A stretch of DNA of 12,532 nt. Source: Actinomycetota bacterium. Its GTDB lineage: Bacteria; Actinomycetota; Actinomycetes; Acidothermales; Acidothermaceae. The stretch lies in assembly GCA_003134755.1 (NCBI GenBank), contig PLCK01000015.1, positions 11,400 to 23,931 on the forward strand. Direction: 5' to 3'. Shown piece by piece: positions 1 through 5,646 of the stretch (position 1 is the stretch's first letter; each line of letters opens with the position of its first letter). The position numbers and the translations under genes are program-made. Below the pieces are notes generated by a model, which saw only the letters and a list, made by a program, of their open reading frames with translations, ran no database searches and had not been told where the DNA came from.

Positions 1-281
1 AGCCGACGGTCGGCCTCGACCCCGTGCTGCGCCGTGATCTGTGGCAGCTGTTCCACGACCTGTCGGCAAGTGGCGTGACGCTGATCGTGTCGAGCCACGT
101 CATGGACGAAGCCAAGAGATGCGACCAGCTGGTGCTACTGCGTGATGGTGCGATCCTCGCGCAGGGCTCACCGCCCGAACTGCGCGGGCGAACGGGCGTC
201 GACGACCTCGAAGACGTCTTCCTCCGCCTGGTCGATTCGGGTCCCCCCGGCGGCCAACTCGAAGCGAGCGCGCGCGCATGA
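1..281 (+). CDS. ABC transporter ATP-binding subunit, C-terminal fragment
   Basis: This is the 3' end of an ABC ATPase gene cut by the window edge. The reading frame (codons starting at base 3) opens with PTVGLDP, the D-loop that directly follows the Walker B DEP motif. It continues to the H-loop in SSHVMDEA, whose switch histidine is codon 96-98. Walker A, the signature motif and the Walker B aspartate lie upstream, outside the window. The tail (DGAILAQGSPPELRGR, then an LEDVFLRL segment) is typical of DrrA/CcmA-type exporter ATPases. The subunit would hydrolyse ATP on the cytoplasmic face to drive the permease encoded next. Its TGA overlaps the permease ATG (ATGA), so the two are translationally coupled. 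Substrate unknown. Confidence 0.93.
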   Translation, partial: PTVGLDPVLRRDLWQLFHDLSASGVTLIVSSHVMDEAKRCDQLVLLRDGAILAQGSPPELRGRTGVDDLEDVFLRLVDSGPPGGQLEASARA

Positions 282-1015
282 GCATCCGCATCACTCTTGG
301 CACGGCGCGCCGCGTGCTCACCCAATTGCGACGCGACCCGCGGACGGTTGCACTCCTCCTCGTCGTCCCAGCCGTCTTGCTCTCGCTGTTGCGATGGCTG
401 CTCGACAAGTCGCCAGGCAGCTTCGATCGGGTTGGCGCGCCGGTGTTGGCGATCTTCCCCTTCGTCGTCATGTTCGTCGTGACTTCGGTCAGTACTCTTC
501 GCGAACGGACGACGGGAACGCTCGAGCGTCTGCTGACGATGCCGATGCACAAACTCGACCTTCTCGTCGGGTACGCGGTGGCATTCGGTGCTGTCGCGAT
601 CGTGCAGGTCGGTGTGTGTGCGGCGCTTGCGCTCGGTCCGCTGGGACTGCACGTCGCCGGTAATCCGTGGTTGCTGTTCGCCATCGGCGTCCTCGACGCT
701 CTGCTCGGGATGGCGCTCGGGTTGTTCCTGTCGGCGTTCGCCCGGACCGAGTTCCAAGCCGTTCAGTTCATGCCGGCCGTCGTGTTTCCGCAGTTGCTGC
801 TGTGCGGGCTTCTGACGGCGCGGGCATCAATGGATCACGCCCTGCGGGTCGTATCAGACCTGCTGCCCCTCACCTATGCGGTTGATGCGATGCAGCGCGT
901 TACGGCGTCGACCGGCGTCAGCCGATCGGTGGCGGTCGATGTTGTCGTCGTCGCCGCGAGCGCTGTCTCCGCGTTGCTGCTGGGGGCCGCGACCCTTCGG
1001 CGTCGAACGGCCTGA
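278..1015 (+). CDS. ABC-2 type transporter permease (DrrB/YhhJ-like)
   Basis: A 245-residue integral membrane protein, the expected size for a single-domain ABC-2 permease. Hydrophobic segments at about residues 22-42, 53-73, 95-119, 129-154, 161-181 and 216-238 give six membrane spans. The stretch at 75-89 (RERTTGTLERLLTMP) between spans 2 and 3 is the conserved loop of the ABC-2 exporter family. An amphipathic N-terminal helix with basic residues precedes span 1, and a short RRRTA tail follows span 6. With the preceding ATPase it forms a two-gene exporter. Family members move drugs, lipids or polysaccharides, but nothing here identifies the cargo. The ATG overlaps the upstream TGA and no strong ribosome-binding site is seen, so initiation probably depends on coupling. 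Confidence 0.92.
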   Translation: MSIRITLGTARRVLTQLRRDPRTVALLLVVPAVLLSLLRWLLDKSPGSFDRVGAPVLAIFPFVVMFVVTSVSTLRERTTGTLERLLTMPMHKLDLLVGYAVAFGAVAIVQVGVCAALALGPLGLHVAGNPWLLFAIGVLDALLGMALGLFLSAFARTEFQAVQFMPAVVFPQLLLCGLLTARASMDHALRVVSDLLPLTYAVDAMQRVTASTGVSRSVAVDVVVVAASAVSALLLGAATLRRRTA

Positions 1016-1177
1016 GGCGTCCCTGCGGCATCGAGTTGCCAGTGCGTAGGCGCTGTAGAAGCCGTCCTGGTGCTGACGCCTCCGCGATGGCCAGGGCTCC
1101 GCGGCGAGCCAGGCACGCCTTACGGCGTAGCCTGATCAGCGCTTGCGACCCAAGGCTCCAACCTCCTGGAGGACGAC
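1016..1177 (+). other. 162-base gap between exporter and proline operon, with a hairpin
   Basis: No credible gene lies here. The clearest element is an inverted repeat at 1111-1133: arms AGGCACGCC and GGCGT(A)GCCT, 9 bp with one bulged A, and a TTAC loop. No T-run follows, so it could be a U-less terminator for the exporter operon or a leader structure of the next gene. A second, wide repeat pairs GAGGCGTC (1014-1021, overlapping the permease stop) with GACGCCTC (1075-1082). TAGCCT at 1128-1133 could serve as a -10 box but has no recognisable -35. Which of these acts is not decidable from sequence. Confidence 0.4.
1168..1172 (+). promoter_or_regulatory. Ribosome-binding site for proline dehydrogenase
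   Basis: GGAGG lies 5 bases before GTG 1178, an excellent Shine-Dalgarno that fixes the start. It is the right half of CCTCCTGGAGG (1162-1172), so the upstream half is complementary to it and could fold over it in a tight hairpin (4 bp, 3-base loop). That might modestly limit initiation. Confidence 0.7.
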
Positions 1178-2107
1178 GTGCTGCGCCGGCTGCTGCTCTC
1201 GGTCGCCTCGAGCCCGCGGATCAAACGCGGTATCGAAGTCGTACCAGTGACCAGAAGCGTCGTGAACAGGTTCGTCGCGGGCGAGGACATCGACTCGGCG
1301 ATCACCGCAGCTCGCCAACTCGTCGCCGACGGGATGTTGGCGACCATCGATCGCCTCGGCGAGTCGGTGGCGGAGATCGAGCAGGCGAGAGCCACGGCCG
1401 ACGCCTATGTCGCACTGCTCAAGGCGATTTTCGACTCCGGGCAATCGGTATCGACGGAAGTCTCACTCAAGCTGTCGTCGCTCGGGCAAGGTCTCGGCGC
1501 CGACGGCGAGCGCATCGCCCTGGAGAACGCGCAGCTGGTCTGTGCGGCCGCCCGCAACGCCGGCACGACCGTCACCGTCGACATGGAAGACCACACGACG
1601 ACCGATGCGACACTGTCAGCGGTCCGAGAGCTCCGTCGGGATTTTCCTACTGTTGGCGCGGTTGTGCAGGCCTACTTGCGACGCACCGAGGCCGATTGCC
1701 GCGACCTGGGGGGTGAGGGAAGTCGGGTGCGACTGTGCAAGGGCGCCTACCGCGAACCCGCCTCGGTCGCCCATCAGGACCGGGCCGCAGTCGATCTTTC
1801 CTACGTGCGATGCCTGCGAGTTCTGATGCACGGTAAGGGTTATCCGATGGTGGCAACTCACGATCCACGGTTGGTGGCCATCACCGGCGCGATGGCGCTC
1901 CAGTCCGGCCGCAGCAAGGGGGAGTACGAATATCAGATGCTGCTGGGCATCCGGCCGGACGAACAGCGCCGGCTTGCCACCCGCGGTGAGAAGATCCGGG
2001 TGTACGTCCCGTACGGCGCGGAGTGGTACCCGTACCTGATGAGAAGGCTGGCAGAGCGGCCGGCCAACGTGAGCTTCTTCCTTCGAGCCCTAGCGAGTAG
2101 ACGATGA
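1178..2107 (+). CDS. Proline dehydrogenase (PRODH), FAD-dependent
   Basis: A 309-residue monofunctional PRODH, the usual actinobacterial length, without the fused P5C dehydrogenase of PutA. It oxidises L-proline to 1-pyrroline-5-carboxylate (P5C), passing electrons through FAD to the respiratory chain. Family motifs of the (beta/alpha)8 barrel appear in order: DMED at 135-138, QAYLRR 164-169, RLCKGAYRE 185-193 with the FAD-contacting lysine K188, ATHDP 226-230, EYQMLLGIR 251-259, and RVYVPYG followed by the RRLAE substrate-carboxylate motif at 288-292. The GTG start is chosen for its GGAGG ribosome-binding site. The stop overlaps the proC ATG by four bases. No P5C dehydrogenase gene is visible nearby, so the second step of proline catabolism must be encoded elsewhere. 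Confidence 0.93.
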   Translation: MLRRLLLSVASSPRIKRGIEVVPVTRSVVNRFVAGEDIDSAITAARQLVADGMLATIDRLGESVAEIEQARATADAYVALLKAIFDSGQSVSTEVSLKLSSLGQGLGADGERIALENAQLVCAAARNAGTTVTVDMEDHTTTDATLSAVRELRRDFPTVGAVVQAYLRRTEADCRDLGGEGSRVRLCKGAYREPASVAHQDRAAVDLSYVRCLRVLMHGKGYPMVATHDPRLVAITGAMALQSGRSKGEYEYQMLLGIRPDEQRRLATRGEKIRVYVPYGAEWYPYLMRRLAERPANVSFFLRALASRR

Positions 2108-2913
2108 GTGAGCAGACGATGATCGCCGTCATCGGCGCCGGCAAGATGGGCGAGGCGCTTGTCTCGGGGTTGCTGAAGGCTGGCATCAGTCCCGACGATC
2201 TACTGATCACCGAGCGATACGAAGAACGTGCGCGAGAGTTCTCCGAGCAGTATTCGGTTAAGGCCGTCAGCAACTCCGACGCCGCGCGCCAGGCGAAGAC
2301 GCTCGTCCTGGCGGTCAAGCCGCAGGACATGGATGGTCTGCTCGCCGAGCTTGCGCCGGTCGTTACGGCCGAGCACCTGATCGTGACGATCGCGGCCGGC
2401 ATCACGACGTCCGCTATCGAGAAGCGCTTGGCAGAAGGAGTTCCGGTGGTGTGGGTGATGCCGAACACCCCGGCGCTCGTGGGTGAGGCGATGAGCGTGG
2501 TAGCCGCAGGTGCGCATGCGTCAGGGCATCATCTCGAGCACGCCGAAGAGCTGTTCCGGCCGGTCGGCAAGGTCATCAGGCTGCCCGAAACACAGCTCGA
2601 TGCCGTGACCGCGTTGTCGGGCAGTGGCCCCGCCTACGTTTTCTACCTTGTCGAAGCCATGACCGATGCCGGAATCCTGCTCGGGTTGCCGCGGGCGATC
2701 GCGCACGACCTGATCGTCCAGACCGTCTACGGCTCCGCGCTGATGCTCCGCGATACCGGCGAGCATCCGGTCACGTTGCGGGAAGCAGTGACGTCGCCGG
2801 CCGGTACGACGATCGCCGCGATCCGCGAGCTCGAGAATCACGGCGTGCGGGCGGCGTTCCTCTCTGCTCTCGAGGCGGCGCGCGATCGTTCACGCGAGCT
2901 CGCCGGGCAGTGA
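2104..2913 (+). CDS. proC: Pyrroline-5-carboxylate reductase
   Basis: A 269-residue enzyme, the standard ProC length, reducing P5C to L-proline with NAD(P)H in the last step of proline biosynthesis in the cytoplasm. The N-terminal Rossmann fold shows GAGKMG at 11-16 and the VKPQDM strand at 71-76. VMPNTPALVGEAM at 118-130 is the conserved signature between domains. The helical dimerisation/active-site domain carries LSGSGPAYVFYLVEAM (171-186) and VTSPAGTTIAAIRELE (229-244), the ProC signature. It is coupled on both sides: its ATG overlaps the PRODH stop and its TGA overlaps the next GTG. Being co-translated with the opposing enzyme PRODH is unusual. The position upstream of an HTH gene and bS22 matches mycobacterial Rv0500-Rv0500A-Rv0500B. 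Confidence 0.96.
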   Translation: MSEQTMIAVIGAGKMGEALVSGLLKAGISPDDLLITERYEERAREFSEQYSVKAVSNSDAARQAKTLVLAVKPQDMDGLLAELAPVVTAEHLIVTIAAGITTSAIEKRLAEGVPVVWVMPNTPALVGEAMSVVAAGAHASGHHLEHAEELFRPVGKVIRLPETQLDAVTALSGSGPAYVFYLVEAMTDAGILLGLPRAIAHDLIVQTVYGSALMLRDTGEHPVTLREAVTSPAGTTIAAIRELENHGVRAAFLSALEAARDRSRELAGQ

Positions 2914-4100
2914 CCGAGCCTCCCGTGCACGACCTCGCGGTCGTCTGGGACGACGCGCTGGCCGCGTACGACTTCGGCCCCGACCACCCGCTCGCACCCG
3001 TGCGGGTCCAGCTGACCATGTCCCTCGCGCGTTCACTCGGGGTCCTCGATGCTCCGAACGTCGCGGTGGTGGTTCCTGACGACGTCGACGACGAGATGCT
3101 TGAGCTCGTCCACACGCGGGACTACCTGGCTGCCGTGAAGGCCGAGGACGCCGACCCGCGTTTCGGGCTCGGCACGGCCGATGTGCCTATCTTCGACGGC
3201 ATGCACGAAGCCGCTGCCCGCGTGGTCGGTGCAACCCTTGCAGCGGCGCGGGCCGTGCAGACCGGACGTTCGATGCATGCGGTCAATGTTGCTGGCGGGC
3301 TGCATCACGCGATGCCGGCGATGGCCTCAGGGTTTTGTGTGTACAACGATCCGGCGATAGCCATCGCCTGGCTGCTGAGCCAGGGCGTGCGGCGGATCGC
3401 CTACGTCGACATCGACGTGCATCACGGCGACGGCGTGCAGGCCGTCTTCTACAACGACCCTCGGGTGCTGACCGTCTCGTTGCACCAAAACGGCCGCACC
3501 CTGTTTCCCGGCAGCGGCTTCGCCGACGAAGTCGGCGGTCCCGACGCTCAGGGCTACGCAGTGAACGTCGCCCTGCCGCCAGGAACCACAGATGCCAGCT
3601 GGCTGCGGGCGTTCCATGCCGTCGTCCCGCCGTTGTTGCGCGATTTCCGGCCTGACGTCGTCGTGAGCCAGCACGGCTGCGACAGCCATCTGGTTGATCC
3701 CCTTGCGCAGTTCGCACTGACTGTCGACGGTCAGCGCGCCGCGCATGCCGCGGTCCATGACCTTGCGCACGAGGTGGCCGGCGGTCGTTGGGTCGCGACC
3801 GGTGGCGGCGGGTACGCGCTCGCAGAGGTGGTGCCGCGCACCTGGTCTCACCTGCTCGCCATCGCAGCCGGCGCGCCGATCGATCCGGCGACGCCGACGC
3901 CGGCGTCCTGGCGGGCGGAGGCGGCCGCCAGGGTGGCTGCTGCGCCTCCGCTGTCCATGACCGACGGCGGCAGCGCTTCCTACCTTCCGTTCGGCGACGG
4001 CGCAACGGCCGACCCCGTCGATCGCGCGATCATGGCGACTCTGCGTGCTGTCTTCCCGCTGCACGGCCTTGAGATACCGGACGCCGGCCCCTCGCGATGA
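2910..4100 (+). CDS. acuC: AcuC-type histone deacetylase family protein
   Basis: A 396-residue member of the arginase/deacetylase fold. In Bacillus AcuC removes acetyl groups from acetyl-CoA synthetase lysine, activating it; a similar protein-deacetylase role is inferred here. All catalytic elements are present: the charge-relay histidines H132-H133 (GGLHHAMP), zinc ligands D169 and H171 in DIDVHHGDGV, the third ligand D258 in GCDSHLVDPL, and the transition-state tyrosine Y302 in GGGGYAL. An intact Zn-dependent deacylase is therefore expected. The last ~90 residues are Ala/Pro-rich and less conserved. The GTG start overlaps the proC TGA and the stop overlaps the next ATG. No acetyl-CoA synthetase or acetyltransferase gene lies in the window, so its target is unknown. 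Deacetylation of other small molecules remains an alternative. Confidence 0.9.
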   Translation: MTEPPVHDLAVVWDDALAAYDFGPDHPLAPVRVQLTMSLARSLGVLDAPNVAVVVPDDVDDEMLELVHTRDYLAAVKAEDADPRFGLGTADVPIFDGMHEAAARVVGATLAAARAVQTGRSMHAVNVAGGLHHAMPAMASGFCVYNDPAIAIAWLLSQGVRRIAYVDIDVHHGDGVQAVFYNDPRVLTVSLHQNGRTLFPGSGFADEVGGPDAQGYAVNVALPPGTTDASWLRAFHAVVPPLLRDFRPDVVVSQHGCDSHLVDPLAQFALTVDGQRAAHAAVHDLAHEVAGGRWVATGGGGYALAEVVPRTWSHLLAIAAGAPIDPATPTPASWRAEAAARVAAAPPLSMTDGGSASYLPFGDGATADPVDRAIMATLRAVFPLHGLEIPDAGPSR

Positions 4101-4903
4101 CGATGGTGCTGCCGATCCCGCCGAGCCGCGACCAGCTGATCGATCAACTCGTCGCGGCCCGCATCGCCGGCCCGGTCACGACCACGCGGGAGAACAATCT
4201 GGCGAACTTCAGGTTGATGGCGAACCGGGACCGCGGATACCTGTTCGGACTGCAACCCCGCGCGCCCTGGACGTTCGCCGACGTGCTGGCCCTGATGGCG
4301 AGCCGGTGCGGCGTGTCGGCGGACCCCCTGCACGATTCGGGCGCCGACACGATCGACCCGAACTCCACGGTCGAGCGACTCGAAGCGATGGCGGCCCTCC
4401 TTCGCGATGCGGCCGCCAGGAAGGCGCGGGTTCTGGTTGCCACCGGGCACCCGACCGGGCTGCTCGTAATCCAACTTGAGGTCGCTCGTGCCCTGCGGGA
4501 GGCCGGCTGCACCCTGCTCGATCCACCGGCCCGATGGCAGGACTCCTCCGTCGCAGGCCGTCCGCAGGAACGCCACGTCCGGTCGGTGCTCGGGGTGGCC
4601 ATGGCCTCCCAGGGTGCCAACCTGCTGCACACGCACTCGCCGGTGCCGATGGAACTGATGCTCGACGCACTCCGGGCCGATGGGCAGCCGCCGCCCGAGC
4701 TCGTCATGGCCGATCACGGGTTTGCCGGCGCCGCCGGGCAGGCCGGCATCACGGTCGTCGGGTTCGCCGACTCCAATGATCCGGCCCTCTTCGTCGGTGA
4801 AGCCGAAGGCGATGTCGCAGTCTGCGTCCCCCTCGATGACAACGTCATGCCGCAGTTGTACGAACCGATGACGGCGTATCTCCTCAACGTGGCGTTCAGG
4901 TAG
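4097..4903 (+). CDS. Phosphatase-family protein of actinobacterial type, function uncharacterised
   Basis: A 268-residue soluble protein resembling a conserved actinobacterial family usually annotated simply as 'phosphatase'; the biochemical role is not established as far as I know. Conserved-looking motifs are the N-terminal NNL and YLFGLQ region (33-53), ATGHPTGLL (115-123), HTHSPVPM (178-185), ADHGFAG (205-211), GFADSNDPALFVGE (222-235) and VPLDDNV (244-250). The His/Asp-rich motifs could bind metal or phosphate. There is no signal peptide or membrane span. It is the last gene of the four-gene overlapping operon (its ATG overlaps the acuC TGA), and a gap with strong inverted repeats follows. 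Operon position suggests a link to proline or acetyl metabolism, but that is only inference. Confidence 0.7.
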   Translation: MTMVLPIPPSRDQLIDQLVAARIAGPVTTTRENNLANFRLMANRDRGYLFGLQPRAPWTFADVLALMASRCGVSADPLHDSGADTIDPNSTVERLEAMAALLRDAAARKARVLVATGHPTGLLVIQLEVARALREAGCTLLDPPARWQDSSVAGRPQERHVRSVLGVAMASQGANLLHTHSPVPMELMLDALRADGQPPPELVMADHGFAGAAGQAGITVVGFADSNDPALFVGEAEGDVAVCVPLDDNVMPQLYEPMTAYLLNVAFR

Positions 4904-5120
4904 TCGAAGGCTAACCCTCGACTCAAGCGTGATAGTTTGGCGATGGTCGCTGAGGGTTGCCAAATCCGCGCGCCGACGCTCCATTCGGGCGTCCGCACGC
5001 GCCCCACAGGACCAGCCCTTCCCCACTAGCCCCAACGTCGCTACCCTCAGTAACGCACGTGCGTGATCGTCTGTCGGTGGGGAAGCCGGCACCCGTCGCG
5101 TGCTGAAGGTCCGGTGCGTC
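4904..5120 (+). other. 217-base gap with competing inverted repeats upstream of the HTH gene
   Basis: No gene is credible here. Just after the operon stop, GGC(T)AACCCTC at 4909-4919 is complementary to GAGGGTTGCC at 4952-4961, giving 10 bp with one bulge. TTTGGC (4936-4941) pairs with GCCAAA (4959-4964) and competes for the same 3' bases. CTGAGGGT (4950-4957) also pairs perfectly with ACCCTCAG at 5043-5050. The segment could be the terminator of the proline operon, a switching leader for the HTH gene, or both. TAGTTT (4933-4938) and TACCCT (5042-5047) are possible -10 boxes without convincing -35 partners. Confidence 0.45.
5053..5064. promoter_or_regulatory. Perfect 12-bp palindrome, possible operator
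   Basis: ACGCACGTGCGT is fully self-complementary and centred on CACGTG. It sits 56 bases upstream of the HTH gene ATG and 5 bases after a possible -10 box TACCCT (5042-5047), so a bound dimeric regulator could control that gene. The binding protein is unknown. The neighbouring BldC-like protein is an unlikely match, because BldC itself recognises AT-rich direct repeats. Confidence 0.35.
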
Positions 5121-5336
5121 ATGAGTGCAGTTGAGCGGCCACGCGACAAAGCGTTGGCCGAGGTGCGGTTCCTCACGGTCGCGGAGGTCGCCGCGCTCAT
5201 GCGCGTGTCGAAGATGACCGTGTATCGATTGGTTCATTCGGCGGAGCTGCCAGCAGTTCGCGTCGGTCGTTCGTTCCGCGTCCCGGAGCAGGCGGTCCAC
5301 GAGTACCTGCGCGACGCGTTCATCGAGGCCGGCTAG
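5121..5336 (+). CDS. Small HTH DNA-binding protein, BldC/excisionase-like (Rv0500A-type)
   Basis: A 71-residue protein that is essentially one winged helix-turn-helix of the MerR/excisionase superfamily. Residues 17-34 (FLTVAEVAALMRVSKMTV) form the HTH, RLVHSAELPAVRVGRSFRVPEQAV (36-59) is the wing with the GRSFRV signature, and a short helix closes the protein. It resembles the mycobacterial protein encoded between proC and bS22, and more distantly BldC. It probably binds DNA cooperatively as a nucleoid- or promoter-associated regulator; targets are unknown. ATG 5121 is preferred because GAAGGT at 5105-5110 gives a ribosome-binding site with 10-base spacing. The upstream in-frame GTG at 5100 lacks one and would add seven poorly matching residues. 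Confidence 0.88.
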   Translation: MSAVERPRDKALAEVRFLTVAEVAALMRVSKMTVYRLVHSAELPAVRVGRSFRVPEQAVHEYLRDAFIEAG

Positions 5337-5491
5337 CGAACACACCGGCCGGCCGACACCGGCCAGGCCCGATCCGCATCGTCACACCGCCCGCCGGGCC
5401 GATGGCCCTGCGGACTACGCTTGACACCTGCCGGGCCGCGAGCTCGCCAGAAAATCGCGCGGGCGCAAGCCCTGCAGGAAGTGGGTTCGCT
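5337..5491 (+). other. 155-base gap between HTH gene and bS22
   Basis: GC-rich spacer. GGCCGG (5347-5352) and CCGGCC (5359-5364) can form a 6-bp hairpin with a CCGACA loop, and ACACCGGCC is directly repeated at 5342-5350 and 5356-5364. GGGCC-GAT-GGCCC forms a second small hairpin at 5396-5408. Either could weakly terminate HTH transcripts. TACGCT (5416-5421) is a possible -10 box for bS22 with no good -35. A consensus-looking TTGACA at 5421-5426 has no -10 at normal spacing. Confidence 0.3.
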
Positions 5492-5590
5492 GTGGGTTCG
5501 GTCATCAAGAAGCGTCGCAAGCGGATGGCGAAGAAGAAGCACCGCAAGTTGCTCAAGCGCACCCGCGTGCAGCGACGCAACAAGAAGTAG
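5492..5590 (+). CDS. 30S ribosomal protein bS22 (AURKAIP1/COX24-domain mini-protein)
   Basis: A 32-residue, extremely basic protein beginning MGSVIKKRRKRM and ending RTRVQRRNKK, close to the mycobacterial Rv0500B protein now recognised as bS22, found bound to the small subunit in Mycobacterium smegmatis ribosome structures. It is rich in Lys/Arg, with almost no acidic residues, and would sit in rRNA. The start is GTG 5492, preceded by AGGAAG at 5476-5481 (10-base spacing) and matching the family N-terminus exactly. Longer starts upstream in the same frame would add non-conserved residues. Its place directly after the HTH gene matches the mycobacterial order. Genes this short are often missed or over-extended by gene finders. 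Confidence 0.93.
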   Translation: MGSVIKKRRKRMAKKKHRKLLKRTRVQRRNKK

Positions 5591-5626
5591 CCCAAGCCGA
5601 GCGGGCCGGGGTCCGGCAACTCGTCA

Positions 5627-5646
5627 GGGGCTGGCCGGTCAGCCCT
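5627..5646. terminator. Candidate bidirectional terminator between convergent genes
   Basis: GGGCTG (5628-5633) and CAGCCC (5640-5645) form a 6-bp stem with a GCCGGT loop, extendable by a G-U pair at 5627/5646. It overlaps the stop codon of the minus-strand CAP gene and lies 37 bases after the bS22 stop. A second small hairpin, GCCGG-GGT-CCGGC, is at 5605-5617. Neither has a T-run, so intrinsic termination would be weak, as is common in actinomycetes. Confidence 0.35.

Noticed and set aside
4933..4938. TAGTTT as a definite -10 box for the HTH gene
   Set aside because: There is no credible -35 partner and it lies inside the loop of an inverted repeat; it is mentioned only as a possibility.
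5100..5120. GTG 5100 as start of the HTH gene
   Set aside because: It has no ribosome-binding site, while ATG 5121 has GAAGGT at suitable spacing and matches the expected family length.
3980..5200. Long minus-strand open frame (406 codons) opposite acuC and the phosphatase-family gene
   Set aside because: Its translation is Arg-rich low-complexity sequence with no recognisable domain, and it lies antisense to two well-supported coding genes. Long antisense frames are expected in GC-rich DNA.
5421..5426. TTGACA as a -35 box for bS22
   Set aside because: No TANNNT sequence lies 16-19 bases downstream; the nearest A-rich stretch is 24 bases away.
5402..5491. Upstream start of the bS22 frame at 5402, giving a 62-residue product
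   Set aside because: The extra 30 residues do not resemble bS22, whose family N-terminus MGSVIKKRRKRM begins exactly at GTG 5492 with AGGAAG upstream.
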